Below, one piece after another: positions 18,306 to 28,464 of a stretch of 64,000 bases of DNA. The notes under the pieces are model-generated. The model made no database searches and was not told the origin of the DNA. It saw nothing but the letters and a program-made list of their open reading frames with translations. The stretch is from Martelella mediterranea. Its GTDB lineage: Bacteria > Pseudomonadota > Alphaproteobacteria > Rhizobiales > Rhizobiaceae. The DNA lies in NCBI GenBank assembly GCA_003001975.1, contig PVUG01000017.1, positions 19,568 through 83,567 on the forward strand, read 5' to 3'. Each line of letters starts with the position of its first letter. The stretch's first letter is position 1. Both the position numbers and the translations under genes were made by a program.

Positions 18306-18884
18306 GTGCAAGACGAGACTGTTTCGACGGATCATTCCGGCGAACCGACCCGGCGCGATTTTCTGTATTTGACAACCGGGGTTGCCGGGGCTGTAGGGGT
18401 GGCCGGCGTCGCCTGGCCATTCATCGACCAGATGCGGCCGGATGCGTCGACACTGGCGCTTTCGACTGTCGAAGTGGATGTCTCCAGTCTCGAACCCGGC
18501 ATGTCGCTGACGGTGAAATGGCGCGGCAAGCCGGTCTTCGTCCGCAATCGCACCGAGCGCGAGATCGAGGAGGCAAGGGAGGTGCCACTTTCCGATCTCA
18601 AGGACCCCGAGGCGCGCAATGAAAACCTGCCGTCGGGTTCTCCGGCAACCGATGTTGACCGTTCTGCCGGTGAGGCCAAGGAAAACTGGATTGTCATGAT
18701 CGGATCGTGCACCCATCTCGGTTGCATTCCGCTCGGTCAGGCCGGCGATTTCGGCGGGTGGTTCTGTCCCTGTCATGGCTCGCACTACGATACGGCGGGC
18801 CGTATCCGCAAAGGCCCTGCGCCGCAAAACCTTGCGATACCGCTATACGAATTTACGTCCGACACTGTAATCAGGATCGGTTGA
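18306..18884 (+). CDS. petA: Ubiquinol-cytochrome c reductase, Rieske iron-sulfur subunit
   Basis: This 192-residue subunit carries the [2Fe-2S] centre of the cytochrome bc1 complex. It has a twin-arginine-type N-terminal anchor ([11 protein letters not shown], residues 15-25), the cluster boxes CTHLGC (C135, H137, disulfide C140) and CPCHGSH (C154, H157, disulfide C156). I chose GTG 18306, with GGAGGG upstream; the frame is open further but the leader would be unusually long. It is the first gene of petA-petB-petC. Confidence 0.96.
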   Translation: MQDETVSTDHSGEPTRRDFLYLTTGVAGAVGVAGVAWPFIDQMRPDASTLALSTVEVDVSSLEPGMSLTVKWRGKPVFVRNRTEREIEEAREVPLSDLKDPEARNENLPSGSPATDVDRSAGEAKENWIVMIGSCTHLGCIPLGQAGDFGGWFCPCHGSHYDTAGRIRKGPAPQNLAIPLYEFTSDTVIRIG

Positions 18885-18901
18885 GGGGGAGAGACTGGGC
18901 C

Positions 18902-20179
18902 ATGAGTGGACACTCGAGTTATGTGCCGAAGAACGGTGTGTCGAAATGGATGGATGCGCGTCTGCCGCTGCCCCGCCTGTTATATGACAGCTTCATTTCC
19001 TATCCTGTTCCGCGCAATCTGAATTACGCCTATACCTTCGGCGCCATGCTTTCGGTCATGCTGGTGGTGCAGATCGTCACCGGCATCGTGCTGGCCATGC
19101 ACTACACGTCCTCGACGTCCGCCGCCTTCCTGTCGGTTGAGAAGATCATGCGAGACGTGAATTATGGCTGGATGCTGCGCTACATGCATGCAAACGGCGC
19201 CTCGTTCTTCTTCATCGCCGTCTATCTGCATATCGCCCGCGGGCTTTATTACGGATCCTACAAGGCGCCGCGTGAAATTCTCTGGATGCTCGGCGTGGTC
19301 ATCTATCTGCTGATGATGGCGACCGGCTTCATGGGCTATGTGTTGCCCTGGGGGCAGATGTCCTTCTGGGGGGCGACGGTGATCACCGGTTTCTTCACCG
19401 CCTTTCCGCTGATCGGCGACTGGGTTCAGCAGCTTCTGCTCGGCGGTTTCGCGGTTGGCGAGCCGACCCTGCAGCGCTTCTTCGCGCTGCACTACCTGTT
19501 GCCGTTCATGATCGCCGGCGTCGTGGTGCTGCACATCTGGGCGCTGCATGTCACCGGGCAGACAAATCCCACCGGTGTCGAGGTCAAGCAGAAGAGCGAT
19601 ACCGTGGCGTTTACGCCCTATGCGACGCTGAAGGACGCGCTCGGGGTCACGATCTTCCTGATCGCCTATGTCTGGTTCATCTTCTACATGCCGAATTATC
19701 TCGGCCATCCGGACAACTACATCCCGGCCGATTCAATGAAGACGCCGCCGCATATCGTTCCCGAATGGTATTATCTGCCGTTCTACGCGATGTTGCGGGC
19801 GATCACCTTCGATATCGGTCCGATCGATTCCAAGCTTGGCGGCGTTCTGGTGATGTTCGGCTCGATCCTGATCCTGTTCTTCCTGCCCTGGCTCGATACC
19901 TCCAAGGTGCGCTCGGCCGCCTATCGTCCGTGGTTCAAGCTGTTCTTCTGGCTGTTTGTCGCCAATGCGTTCATGCTTGGCTGGCTCGGTTCGCAGTCTG
20001 CCGAAGGCATATTCGTGATCATGTCGCAGCTTGGAACGCTTTATTATTTCGGATTTTTCCTCGTGATCATGCCGGTTCTGGGGCTGTTTGAAAAACCGGC
20101 CCGGGTGCCGAATTCAATCACCGAAGCCGTGCTGGAAAAGCAGGCCGCGCGCAAAAAGCCGGCCAAGGGCGACGTCTGA
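18902..20179 (+). CDS. petB: Cytochrome b of the bc1 complex
   Basis: This 425-residue integral membrane subunit has about eight helices and binds both b haems and the quinone sites. Landmarks include the haem-ligand histidines in [11 protein letters not shown]...[23 protein letters not shown] near the quinol-oxidation site, [10 protein letters not shown] and the [13 protein letters not shown] motif, the alphaproteobacterial form of the PEWY loop. It begins at ATG 18902, 17 bp after petA, and its TGA overlaps an ATG used or skipped by petC. Cytochrome b is not fused to c1, unlike in Bradyrhizobium. Confidence 0.97.
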   Translation: MSGHSSYVPKNGVSKWMDARLPLPRLLYDSFISYPVPRNLNYAYTFGAMLSVMLVVQIVTGIVLAMHYTSSTSAAFLSVEKIMRDVNYGWMLRYMHANGASFFFIAVYLHIARGLYYGSYKAPREILWMLGVVIYLLMMATGFMGYVLPWGQMSFWGATVITGFFTAFPLIGDWVQQLLLGGFAVGEPTLQRFFALHYLLPFMIAGVVVLHIWALHVTGQTNPTGVEVKQKSDTVAFTPYATLKDALGVTIFLIAYVWFIFYMPNYLGHPDNYIPADSMKTPPHIVPEWYYLPFYAMLRAITFDIGPIDSKLGGVLVMFGSILILFFLPWLDTSKVRSAAYRPWFKLFFWLFVANAFMLGWLGSQSAEGIFVIMSQLGTLYYFGFFLVIMPVLGLFEKPARVPNSITEAVLEKQAARKKPAKGDV

Positions 20180-20202
20180 TGCGTGGCGAGAGGGGAAAAA
20201 CC

Positions 20203-21060
20203 ATGAAAAAGCTTATCGCCGGTGTCCTGTTCACCGCATTTTTGACGCCGCTGTGTCTTTCGGTCGCCAATGCAGCCGAGGAAGGCGAGGAGGGCGGTAC
20301 GCCGCATTATCCGATCGAGCATCCGCATCAGATGGACTGGAGCTTTGCAGGCCCGCTCGGCACCTATGACCGCGGTCAGCTTCAGCGCGGACTGAAGGTT
20401 TACAGGGATGTCTGTTCGGCCTGTCATTCGCTCGATCTGGTGGCGTTCCGCACGCTTTCGGATCTCGGCTATTCCGAGGCGCAGGTAAAAGCCTTTGCCG
20501 CAGAGTATGAAATCGAGGCCGGTCCCGATAATGACGGCAACATGTACATGCGGCCCGGCATTCCGTCGGATTATTTCCCGGCGCCCTTCGAAAATGCCGA
20601 GCAGGCGGCAGCCTCCAACAATGGCGCCGCACCGCCTGATCTGTCGCTGATGGCCAAGGCCCGCGGCATCAAGCGGGGCTTCCCGACGTTCATCTTCGAT
20701 ATCTTCACCCAGTATCAGGAGGGCGGACCGGATTATATCCATGCGCTGCTGACGGGCTATGAGGATGCGCCCGAGGGCACGGAAATTCCAACCGGCACCT
20801 ATTACAATCCCTATTTCGCCAATGCTGCATCGCTGGCCATGGCGCCGCCGCTTTCGGACGGAATCGTCGCATATGACGATGGCACCCCGGAAACGACGGA
20901 CCAGTATGCCCGCGATGTTGCCGCCTTCCTGATGTGGACGGCGGAGCCCAAGCTTGAGGACCGCAAACAGACCGGTCTGGTGGTCATGGTCTTTCTCGTG
21001 ATCATGACGGTTCTGGTTTATCTCACGAAAAAATCGGTCTATTCACGCAAGCACGATTGA
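20203..21060 (+). CDS. petC: Cytochrome c1 of the bc1 complex
   Basis: This 285-residue subunit has a signal peptide (MKKLIAGVLF to about residue 25), the haem-binding CSACH (residues 71-75), a likely axial methionine near AASLAMAPPL, and a C-terminal membrane anchor (VVMVFLVIMTVLVYL) that holds it to the periplasmic face. An in-frame ATG at 20179 overlaps the petB stop, but ATG 20203 gives a normal signal peptide and follows GAGAGGGG, so I prefer it. A strong terminator follows at 21088. Confidence 0.97.
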   Translation: MKKLIAGVLFTAFLTPLCLSVANAAEEGEEGGTPHYPIEHPHQMDWSFAGPLGTYDRGQLQRGLKVYRDVCSACHSLDLVAFRTLSDLGYSEAQVKAFAAEYEIEAGPDNDGNMYMRPGIPSDYFPAPFENAEQAAASNNGAAPPDLSLMAKARGIKRGFPTFIFDIFTQYQEGGPDYIHALLTGYEDAPEGTEIPTGTYYNPYFANAASLAMAPPLSDGIVAYDDGTPETTDQYARDVAAFLMWTAEPKLEDRKQTGLVVMVFLVIMTVLVYLTKKSVYSRKHD

Positions 21061-21087
21061 TTTTTCGCGTTCGGACGTGAACAAGGA

Positions 21088-21110
21088 AAGGCGGCGTGGG
21101 CCGCCTTTTT
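21088..21110 (+). terminator. Rho-independent terminator of petABC
   Basis: Perfect 8-bp arms AAGGCGGC and GCCGCCTT with loop GTGG are followed by further T residues (five T in a row in total), 27 bp after the petC stop. Confidence 0.9.
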
Positions 21111-21166
21111 GATGGATGCCCGAGCACGCTTATCTGGACTGAAGCCGAATAAAAGGACATCGGAAG

Positions 21167-21706
21167 ATGAACGCCAATCCTGAATTGCTCAATGCCATTC
21201 GCTCGATTCCGGATTATCCGAAGCCCGGTATCATCTTTCGTGACATCACCACGCTGCTCGGCGATGCGCGCGCCTTTCGCCGCGCCGTCGACGAACTGGT
21301 GCAGCCCTATGTCGGCATGAAGATCGACAAGATCGCGGGTATCGAAGCGCGCGGTTTCATTCTCGGCGGCGCACTGGCGCATCAGCTGTCGGCAGGTTTC
21401 GTGCCGATCCGCAAGAAGGGCAAACTACCCGACAAGACCGTGTCGATGACCTATTCGCTGGAATATGGCGAAGACGAGATGGAAATGCATGTCGACGCCG
21501 TCAAGCCGGGCGAGAAGGTCATTCTGGTCGACGATCTGATTGCCACCGGCGGCACGGCGGAAGGCGCCGTCAAGCTGCTGAGGCAGATGGGCGCGGACAT
21601 CGTTTCAGCCTGTTTCGTGATCGATCTGAAGGACTTGCCCGGCCGCAAGAAGCTCGAAGGCATGGGCGTCGAGGTTCGCTCGCTGGTGCAATACGAAGGC
21701 CATTAA
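21167..21706 (+). CDS. apt: Adenine phosphoribosyltransferase
   Basis: This 179-residue salvage enzyme makes AMP from adenine and PRPP. It has the flexible-loop region, [17 protein letters not shown] and the PRPP-binding motif [20 protein letters not shown]. It starts at ATG 21167 downstream of the petABC terminator and so has its own promoter. The next gene converges. Confidence 0.97.
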   Translation: MNANPELLNAIRSIPDYPKPGIIFRDITTLLGDARAFRRAVDELVQPYVGMKIDKIAGIEARGFILGGALAHQLSAGFVPIRKKGKLPDKTVSMTYSLEYGEDEMEMHVDAVKPGEKVILVDDLIATGGTAEGAVKLLRQMGADIVSACFVIDLKDLPGRKKLEGMGVEVRSLVQYEGH

Positions 21707-21724
21707 CGCCTGCGTCGCGAAGGC

Positions 21725-22216
21725 TCAGGCCGTTGCGGCAGCCAGCGCGTCGTTGATATCGTCCTGTATCTCTTCCGGCTTGACCGTCGGCGCGTAGCGC
21801 TTGATCGGCTCGCCATCGCGCCCGATCAGGAATTTCGTGAAATTCCACTTGATGATGCCGGAGCCGAGAAAGCCCGGACGCTCCTTTTTCAGATATTTGA
21901 AGAGCGGATGAGCATCGTCGCCATTGACATCGACCTTGGCGAACATCGGGAAATCGACGCTGAATTGCGTCTTGCAGAATGTCGCGATCTCGGCTTCGTC
22001 GCCCGGCTCCTGCCCGCCGAACTGGTTGCAGGGAAAGCCAAGCACGGAAAACGCCTGCTCGCGATATTTCCGGTAGAGTTCCTCAAGGCCTTCATATTGC
22101 GGCGTGAAGCCGCATTCGCTCGCCGTGTTGACGATCAGGAGCACATGGCCCTTGTAGTCGGAAAGATCGACGGTGGATCCGTCAATGCTCTTGGCTGAAA
22201 AGTCGTAGATGGTCAT
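21725..22216 (-). CDS. Glutathione peroxidase family protein (thiol peroxidase)
   Basis: This 163-residue cytoplasmic peroxidase reduces hydroperoxides with thiols. The catalytic residue is cysteine (C35 in NTASECGFTPQY), followed by GFPCNQFGGQEPG with the conserved glutamine and WNFTKFLIGRDG with the tryptophan and asparagine of the active site. Bacterial cysteine forms usually prefer thioredoxin over glutathione. A hairpin with GAAGGTGG and CCACCTTC arms lies at about 22261-22288, upstream of its start. Confidence 0.94.
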   Translation of the reverse strand: MTIYDFSAKSIDGSTVDLSDYKGHVLLIVNTASECGFTPQYEGLEELYRKYREQAFSVLGFPCNQFGGQEPGDEAEIATFCKTQFSVDFPMFAKVDVNGDDAHPLFKYLKKERPGFLGSGIIKWNFTKFLIGRDGEPIKRYAPTVKPEEIQDDINDALAAATA

Positions 22217-22289
22217 CTGTTCGCCCGGCTGTTGTTATAAGTGAGGAAATCAACTGTAGAGAAGGTGGGGCCGGGGCCAGCCACCTTCA

Positions 22290-22325
22290 AGGCAAAAAGA
22301 AAGGCCGGTCTTCTGCGGACCGGCC
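22290..22325 (-). terminator. Distal terminator copy for ychF
   Basis: Read leftward, an 8-bp-arm hairpin (GGCCGGTC and GACCGGCC, at 22303-22325) is followed by TTTCTTTTT, a good intrinsic terminator. An exact 23-bp copy of the hairpin without a T-run lies at 22518-22540, nearer to ychF. The repeat element sits between the copies. Confidence 0.7.
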
Positions 22326-22540
22326 TCAGTTTGTTGATAAACCCTGTAAGCAATCACAGCTTTGCCCCACCGTCATTCCGGCCTTGAGCCGGAATCTAGT
22401 AAGCGCAAGTCCTTGCGCGCAAAGACACTTTCTGGAAGCGCACAGCAAGCGGCCCTGGATACCGGCTCAAGGCCGGTATGACGAAAGAACGCGGGGCAAA
22501 CTTTGTCGGCAGTCTGGGGCCGGTCTTCTGCGGACCGGCC
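22303..22540. repeat. Paired-hairpin repeat element flanked by a 23-bp duplicated terminator hairpin
   Basis: This is noncoding sequence between the glutathione peroxidase gene and ychF. The hairpin sequence at 22303-22325 recurs exactly at 22518-22540. The element between begins TCAGTTTGTTGATAAA and ends TTTGTCGGCAGTCTG, which are imperfect inverted versions of each other. Inside are two hairpins of the shared type: 22375-22395 (ATTCCGGC-CTTGA-GCCGGAAT) and 22459-22479 (ATACCGGC-TCAAG-GCCGGTAT), facing each other with CGTC edges. Confidence 0.88.
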
Positions 22541-22568
22541 TTCTGCATGAAACGGGTGTCGCTCTGGC

Positions 22569-23672
22569 TCACGTATTGAAGCGGAAATGGATCACGTCGC
22601 CGTCGTGGACGACATATTCCTTGCCTTCGTCGCGGGCCTTGCCGGCTTCCTTGGCGCCGGTCTCGCCGTTGAAGGCGATGAAATCGTCATAGGCGATGGT
22701 GAAGGCGCGGATGAAGCCGCGTTCGAAATCGGTGTGGATCACACCGGCAGCGGCCGGCGCCTTGGTGCCCCGGCGCACGGTCCATGCGCGGGTCTCCTTC
22801 GGGCCGACGGTGAAATAGGTGATCAGGTCCAGAAGTTCGTAGCCGGCGCGGATCAACCGGTCGAGGCCCGCTTCTTCCAGCCCCATTTCGGAGAGGAACA
22901 TTTCCGCTTCCTCGGCATCGAGCTGGGCGACTTCCGCCTCGATGGCCGCCGAGATGATGACGGTTCCCGCCGATTGCTCTGCGGCCATGGCCGCGACCCT
23001 TTCGGTCTGGGCGTTGCCCTTGGCGGCGTCACCTTCGGCGACATTGCAGACGTAAAGCACCGGCTTGGAGGTCAGAAGGTTCAGGCCCTTGAGGATTTTG
23101 ATGTCTTCGGCATCCAGCTCGTTCAGAAGCGAGCGCACCGGCTTGCCGTCCTGAAGCAACTTCAGCGAGGCGTCCATCACGGGCAGAACGGCAAGTGCTT
23201 CCTTGTCCTTGCCGGTGGCGCGCTTGCGGGTCTGGTCGACGCGGCGTTCCAGGCTTTCCAGATCGGCGAGCATCAACTCGGTCTCGATGGTGTCTGCATC
23301 GGCAACCGGGTCGATCCGGCCTTCGACATGGGTGATGTCGTCATCCTCGAAACAGCGCAGAACATGGACGACGGCATCGACCTCGCGGATATTGGCGAGG
23401 AACTGGTTGCCGAGGCCTTCACCCTTGGAAGCGCCGCGCACCAGCCCTGCAATGTCCACGAAGGAAATGCGGGTCGGAATGATTTCCTTTGATCCCGCAA
23501 CCTTTGCCAACGCGACCATGCGGTCGTCGGGCACGGCAACCTCGCCGGTATTGGGCTCGATCGTGCAGAAGGGGTAGTTGGCGGCCTGAGCTGCGGCGGT
23601 CTTGGTCAGCGCGTTGAAGAGGGTCGACTTGCCGACATTGGGCAGGCCGACAATTCCGCATTTGAAGCCCAT
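22569..23672 (-). CDS. ychF: Redox-responsive ATPase YchF
   Basis: This 367-residue Obg-family P-loop protein hydrolyses ATP rather than GTP. It shows G1 [15 protein letters not shown], switch [20 protein letters not shown], and the altered G4 box NVAEGD in place of NKXD, which explains the adenine preference. The C-terminal TGS-like domain ends DVIHFRFNT. It is known to bind ribosomes and affect the oxidative stress response. ychF sits near pth and rplY, a common grouping. Confidence 0.97.
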   Translation of the reverse strand: MGFKCGIVGLPNVGKSTLFNALTKTAAAQAANYPFCTIEPNTGEVAVPDDRMVALAKVAGSKEIIPTRISFVDIAGLVRGASKGEGLGNQFLANIREVDAVVHVLRCFEDDDITHVEGRIDPVADADTIETELMLADLESLERRVDQTRKRATGKDKEALAVLPVMDASLKLLQDGKPVRSLLNELDAEDIKILKGLNLLTSKPVLYVCNVAEGDAAKGNAQTERVAAMAAEQSAGTVIISAAIEAEVAQLDAEEAEMFLSEMGLEEAGLDRLIRAGYELLDLITYFTVGPKETRAWTVRRGTKAPAAAGVIHTDFERGFIRAFTIAYDDFIAFNGETGAKEAGKARDEGKEYVVHDGDVIHFRFNT

Positions 23673-23908
23673 GGGGATATCCTGCTTTTAAATTCGTTTC
23701 TCTGGCCCGAGGCTATGGGCGATGAAGGCGGTAAAGGTCAAGGCCTCATCACGCAACAGCGGCTTTTCTCACGGCCGCACTTGCGAAATCGGGGCCGAGA
23801 GCGCAAAATAGCGATATTGCGGTTCGTCAGTTTCTGATGTCGTCAGTGCGCTTGCGCCGGCCGCGTATTCTTCATTTTTTGATTTTGAAAAGAAGGGACG
23901 GGTCGGCC

Positions 23909-24220
23909 ATGAGCGACACGGGCTCCGATACAAAACGCAAGACGAAGACCAAACCGAAGGTCGCCCGACCGCGGCTTTACAAGGTGATCCTCGTCAACGA
24001 CGATTTCACGCCGCGTGAATTCGTTCTGGTCATCCTCAAGGCGGTTTTCCGGATGAGCGAGGAGCAGGGCTATAACGTCATGATGACCGCCCACCAGAAG
24101 GGACGGTGCGTGGTCGCCGTCTATAGCCGCGACATTGCCGAGACCAAGGCCAAGGAAGGCGTCGATCTTGCCAAACAGGCCGGCTTTCCTCTGATGTTCG
24201 TCACCGAACCGGAAGAATAG
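23909..24220 (+). CDS. clpS2: ATP-dependent Clp protease adaptor, ClpS2 type
   Basis: This 103-residue adaptor delivers N-degron substrates to ClpAP. It has the basic disordered N-terminus (KRKTKTKPKVARP) and the core LYKVILVNDDFTPREFV, whose residues form the N-end pocket, and it ends GFPLMFVTEPEE. Alphaproteobacteria often have one ClpS next to clpA and a second stand-alone copy. No clpA lies here, so I call this the second type. ATG 23909 follows AAGGGACGGG; the upstream 24 codons of the frame are rejected. Confidence 0.9.
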   Translation: MSDTGSDTKRKTKTKPKVARPRLYKVILVNDDFTPREFVLVILKAVFRMSEEQGYNVMMTAHQKGRCVVAVYSRDIAETKAKEGVDLAKQAGFPLMFVTEPEE

Positions 24221-24250
24221 GCCGGTCGGGTACTGTTGGGCTGTCGCCGG

Positions 24251-24976
24251 TCAGTCTTTCTTCTGGCCGAACATCTTTTTCAGCATATCGGCCATGGGGC
24301 CGCTTTCGGGCATTTTCTGCTGCCCGTGCTGGCGGGCCTTGTGGATATGGGATTTCGCCTTCCGCACCGGTTTCGCAGAGGCCGGTTGCGGCGGCGCGCC
24401 GCTGCCGCTGCCGCCCGTTGCCAGCGCGAGCTTGTTCATGAACTGCGAATCCTCACCGCGCACCAGAAGGTCTGCGTTCGACGCAATCCCTGCCAGCAAT
24501 GGCTCCAGCCATTCGCTGTCGACCTTGGCGAAATTGCCGAGCACATGGCCGTGGACGCGCGCCTTGTCGCCGGGATGGCCAATGCCGAGGCGCAGACGCC
24601 GGTAATCCTTGCCGCAATGGGCGTCGATGGACTTGATGCCGTTATGCCCGCCCGAGCCGCCGCCGGTCTTGATGCGGGCCTTTCCGGGGATCAGGTCCAG
24701 TTCGTCATAGATCACCAGCAGGTCTGCGACGGAAAGCTTGTAGAAGCGCAGCACCTCGCCGACCGCCTCGCCGGACAGGTTCATGAAGGTTTGGGGCTTG
24801 ATCAGCAGCACTTTCTCGCCGGCAAGGCTGCCTTCTGAAATCAGCCCCTTGAACTTGGCTGACCAAGGCGAAAAAACGTTGCTGTCGGCGATGGCGTCAA
24901 CGGCCATGAAGCCGATATTGTGTCGGTTGCCGGCATACTGGCCGCCCGGATTACCGAGACCCGCGATAATGAACAT
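24251..24976 (-). CDS. pth: Peptidyl-tRNA hydrolase
   Basis: This 241-residue enzyme releases tRNA from stalled peptidyl-tRNA. The N-terminus [24 protein letters not shown] contains the catalytic His and neighbouring Asn, with [10 protein letters not shown] and [13 protein letters not shown] further on. About 45 residues of basic, Gln/Lys-rich C-terminal tail exceed the Escherichia coli length (194), as is usual in Rhizobiales. ATG 24976 follows AGGACAG; the extension to 25036 is rejected. It converges with clpS2. Confidence 0.95.
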   Translation of the reverse strand: MFIIAGLGNPGGQYAGNRHNIGFMAVDAIADSNVFSPWSAKFKGLISEGSLAGEKVLLIKPQTFMNLSGEAVGEVLRFYKLSVADLLVIYDELDLIPGKARIKTGGGSGGHNGIKSIDAHCGKDYRRLRLGIGHPGDKARVHGHVLGNFAKVDSEWLEPLLAGIASNADLLVRGEDSQFMNKLALATGGSGSGAPPQPASAKPVRKAKSHIHKARQHGQQKMPESGPMADMLKKMFGQKKD

Positions 24977-25053
24977 AAGCTGCTGTCCTTCAGGAAAAAG
25001 CGGCCCTTTTCCAACCTGTTTCACGTCGCATGTCAATATGCGTCGGCCGGGCC

Positions 25054-27339
25054 TCAGACGAGCGCCATCGCCTCGGAAAGCGGTAGCGGTGTCGAAAACA
25101 GGAAGCCCTGGGCATACTGAACACCGATTGTGCGCAGGTGTCGTGCCTGCTCTTCTTCTTCCACACCCTCGGCAATCATCAGGCAGTCCATGTTCGTCGC
25201 AATCGCCGCGATGCCCTCGATCAGCCGGCGGCTGCGTGTGGCGATCGCCGGGTCGGGATGCGTCAGCCCCTTGATGAAGGACTGGTCGATCTTGATGATA
25301 TCGACCTGAAAGCGCGTCAGATAGGCAAGGGACGAATAGCCGGTTCCGAAATCATCAAGCGCGATCCGGCAACCGATGCGACGCAGCTGTTGAAGACATT
25401 CGGTGATCCGGTCGCTGTCTTCCAGGAAAACGGCTTCGGTGATCTCGACGGTCAACTGTGCCGGATCGACGCCGTAAACCTCAAGCTCGCTGGCTATGAA
25501 TGCGATCTTTTCGGGCGTCAGCTCCACCGGCGAAAGATTGATGGCGATGTGCAGGTGTTCATCACCGTGGCGCTGGCCAAGGGCGCGCAGGCCGGAAAGC
25601 GCTTTTGAAAAGAGCTGCCGTCCGGCGAGATCGATCCGGTCCGATTCCTCGGCGATGGCGATGAATTCACCGGGCGGTATCAGGCCTTTTTCGGGGTGGT
25701 TGAGGCGCATCAGGGCCTCAAAGCCGACGATATTGCCGCTTGCAAGATGCGTGACGGACTGAAAATGGGGCTCGAACAGGCTTTCCTCGATCCCGCGCCG
25801 GATGTCGTCTTCCGACTCCGTCCGCTTCTTTCGGCTTGCCAGCATTTCGGGCTCGAATGTCCGGATGCCGTTTCCGCCTTCGCTCTTGCATGAGGAGCTG
25901 GCAATCGTGGCGAAATGAATGAATTCCTGGCTGTCGGCGGCATTTTCGGGGAAGTGGGCAATACCGATACTGACGGTGATCGACATCGTTGCAGAGCCGA
26001 TCACGAAGGGCGCGCGTGCAGCTTCGCAGAGTGCCTCGGCGATGGTTTTGGCGTTCTTCCGGGCATCTGTGCCGGAGAGCACAAGCGCAAACTCATCGCT
26101 GCCGAGGCGGGCCGACAGCAGCGCCTTCTGCAGTGACGGGCGCCACCGCTTGACGAGTGCGCGCAGCAGCTCCTCGCTCGCTCTGTGGCCATGATGGTCG
26201 TTGATCGACTTGAACCGGTCGATATCGACAAGCAGACAGGCCAGCTGGCAGCCCGGTTTGGCATCGGCAATCAGGTCGGCAAGCCGTTTCTCGAAGCCGA
26301 TCCGATTTACAAGGCCGGTGAGGTGATCGGCAAATTCCGCCGTGTCGGTATCCGCTGCCTCGACGGTCAGGTCGGAAATGTCCTGGATCACCGCAAGCGC
26401 GAAGGCCTTGCCATCCGGCGCGGATACCGCCGTTGCAGCAAACCATGTGTCGGAAGTGCTGCCGTCGGCGTGGCGAAAGCGCAGCATGCCCTTCTGGGGC
26501 TGGCCTTGCTCATGAAGGTCGGAAAGGCGTTTGCCGATCACATCCCGGTCAGGGGCGGCGATAAATGTGCCGATGTCGGCGCCTGTCACATCCTCGCGAC
26601 CGTAACCGCTCTTGCGCAGCCAGCCCTTGCTGACATCGACGAATTTGCCTGCCGCCGAAATCAGACAGGCCATTTCGGTTTCGCTTTCGAACAGATGACC
26701 GAAGAGACGATGGTCGTCACCACCGTCCGACTGGGGGCGGGGGACAGACTCCCGTATTTCCTCCGGATCGGATTGCGATGCGCCGTCTTCGCCGCCAGTA
26801 TCTCCGGAAGAACCGGCACGGGCCTTGAGTGTGCCGAAGAAGCGCCATGATGCCCAGCCAAGAAAAAACGATGCGACAACGCCTGTCACTATGATCAGCC
26901 ACATCGCTGTACTGATCGAGGCGGGTCTTGAGAAATAGAGATTGAGCTTGCCGACTTCCTGTACGCCATTGCCGATCCCGTCATAAATGGGACGAGACAG
27001 GGAAGCCATGGCATTTGGCGTGCCGATTGGCAGGCTCGTGTCCTGCATCAGAAGATCGACCATTCCCGACCGATCGACGATCTCGACCTTGTCGACCTCG
27101 GGCGTCTTCTGAATGGCGGTCGCGATCATTGCCATCGTGTCATAATCGGCCGTCGCCATGGAAACGGCGAGCGCCGGCGCGCTGATATCGGCAAGCTGTG
27201 CGATATGTTTCGAGAAACTGGCGTCGGTTGCTTCGATCATGTGAAGCGAAAACAGCGAAAGGATTAACAGAGCCATGCTCACCGCGCAGGAGCTTGCCAG
27301 GGCGATCATGATGTCTCTGCCGGATCGAAGCCTGATCAT
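25054..27339 (-). CDS. Membrane PAS-GGDEF-EAL cyclic-di-GMP protein
   Basis: This protein of about 761 residues has a helix at about 10-35, a periplasmic part to about 140, a second helix at about 145-165, a PAS-like domain (about 220-330), a GGDEF domain (about 350-505) and an EAL domain (about 515-761). The cyclase motif is GSDEF instead of GGDEF, so synthase activity is doubtful. The EAL half keeps FEALMRL, the INLSPVEL asparagine, [17 protein letters not shown] and AEGVEEEEQ, so it looks like a working c-di-GMP phosphodiesterase. It interrupts the usual rplY-pth neighbourhood. ATG 27339 is likely but not certain. Confidence 0.92.
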   Translation of the reverse strand: MIRLRSGRDIMIALASSCAVSMALLILSLFSLHMIEATDASFSKHIAQLADISAPALAVSMATADYDTMAMIATAIQKTPEVDKVEIVDRSGMVDLLMQDTSLPIGTPNAMASLSRPIYDGIGNGVQEVGKLNLYFSRPASISTAMWLIIVTGVVASFFLGWASWRFFGTLKARAGSSGDTGGEDGASQSDPEEIRESVPRPQSDGGDDHRLFGHLFESETEMACLISAAGKFVDVSKGWLRKSGYGREDVTGADIGTFIAAPDRDVIGKRLSDLHEQGQPQKGMLRFRHADGSTSDTWFAATAVSAPDGKAFALAVIQDISDLTVEAADTDTAEFADHLTGLVNRIGFEKRLADLIADAKPGCQLACLLVDIDRFKSINDHHGHRASEELLRALVKRWRPSLQKALLSARLGSDEFALVLSGTDARKNAKTIAEALCEAARAPFVIGSATMSITVSIGIAHFPENAADSQEFIHFATIASSSCKSEGGNGIRTFEPEMLASRKKRTESEDDIRRGIEESLFEPHFQSVTHLASGNIVGFEALMRLNHPEKGLIPPGEFIAIAEESDRIDLAGRQLFSKALSGLRALGQRHGDEHLHIAINLSPVELTPEKIAFIASELEVYGVDPAQLTVEITEAVFLEDSDRITECLQQLRRIGCRIALDDFGTGYSSLAYLTRFQVDIIKIDQSFIKGLTHPDPAIATRSRRLIEGIAAIATNMDCLMIAEGVEEEEQARHLRTIGVQYAQGFLFSTPLPLSEAMALV

Positions 27340-27546
27340 GTGACCGTACTTGGCCCCTTCTCCACGCTGTATCCCGATTTTGCGGATGATCCGGCGAATG
27401 CCGGATGAATGTAAGCTATGACTTCCGAATAACATGCATGTTTTTTAGCTGACCTGCAATAACAAACGCCTAATTCTTCTGGTTGTGCAGAAGGATCTTT
27501 ACGTCCGATTCCGCCTGTATCGGAAGACAGGCAGTGCGACCAGCCC

Positions 27547-27581
27547 AAAAATGAAAAGCCACGGGTTTCCCCGCGGCTTTT
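27547..27581 (-). terminator. Rho-independent terminator of rplY
   Basis: Twelve-base arms (AAAAGCCGCGGG-type against CCCGTGGCTTTT, read leftward) pair with one G-U wobble that only works in leftward RNA, followed by TTTTCATTTTT. It lies 28 bp after the rplY stop. Confidence 0.87.
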
Positions 27582-27608
27582 CAGTTTCTGTCAGAGAACG
27601 GCAGCAGC

Positions 27609-28250
27609 TTATTCTTCTGCGCCGCCTTCTTCTTCGGTCGTTTCGGCGGCGTCTTCGGCTTCGTCCTGTTCGGACTTCATGCCGGCCGGCGCTGCGATCG
27701 TGGCGATGGTGAAGTCACGGTCGGAGATGACCGGCGTAACCTTCGCGGGCACGTCGACAGCGGAGATGTGGATCGACTCGCCAACTTCGACGTTTGCAAG
27801 ATCAACCGTGATGCTGTCGGGAATGGCGTTTGCCGGGCAGTTGAATTCAACTTCATGGCGCACGATGTTCAGGACACCGCCCTGCTTGATGCCGGGGCAG
27901 ATTTCATCGTTGATGAAGTGAACCGGAACGGCAACCGTAACGGTGCTCTTGGCCGAGATCCGCAGGAAGTCGACATGCATGACGAAGTCGCGGACGGGGT
28001 CGAGCTGATAGTCCTTCGGCAGGACCATGTACTTGTCCTTGCCGACTTCGATCGTGAAGGTCGTGGTCATGAAGCCACCGTCGAAGATGCGCTTGGTCAC
28101 TTCCTTGCGAGAGACCGCGATCGAAACCGGGGCTTTCTTGTCGCCGTAAATGACGGCGGGCACCAGGCCGTTGCGGCGCAGTTCGCGGGAGGACCCCTTA
28201 CCGACCCGTTCGCGCGCTTCGGCCGTGAGCAGAGAGCTATTGTCGCTCAT
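27609..28250 (-). CDS. rplY: 50S ribosomal protein L25 (Ctc form)
   Basis: This 213-residue protein binds 5S rRNA. It has the N-terminal L25 domain ([31 protein letters not shown]) plus the C-terminal TL5/Ctc beta domain (about residues 100-190), ending in an acidic tail [16 protein letters not shown]. The long two-domain form is normal for alphaproteobacteria. It lies downstream of prs on the same strand with a 214-bp gap and is followed by a clear terminator. Confidence 0.97.
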   Translation of the reverse strand: MSDNSSLLTAEARERVGKGSSRELRRNGLVPAVIYGDKKAPVSIAVSRKEVTKRIFDGGFMTTTFTIEVGKDKYMVLPKDYQLDPVRDFVMHVDFLRISAKSTVTVAVPVHFINDEICPGIKQGGVLNIVRHEVEFNCPANAIPDSITVDLANVEVGESIHISAVDVPAKVTPVISDRDFTIATIAAPAGMKSEQDEAEDAAETTEEEGGAEE

Positions 28251-28464
28251 GGCATTTCCTTTCAGGTTATGTGGAGCGTTTCGCCGGCATGTTCTTGCCT
28301 TTGAAACGGGAGGGGCAAGCCCTCATTCGCGCTGCCTCCAAGGGTGTCTGCGCGAACGTGGTGCCTATATAGGACGGACGGGCAAAAGGCAAGGCCGGAG
28401 CCTGCGCGATCAAGGCAACCGCACTGATCAACGGTAACGATCACTCTCGATGTGTCGATCCGTC

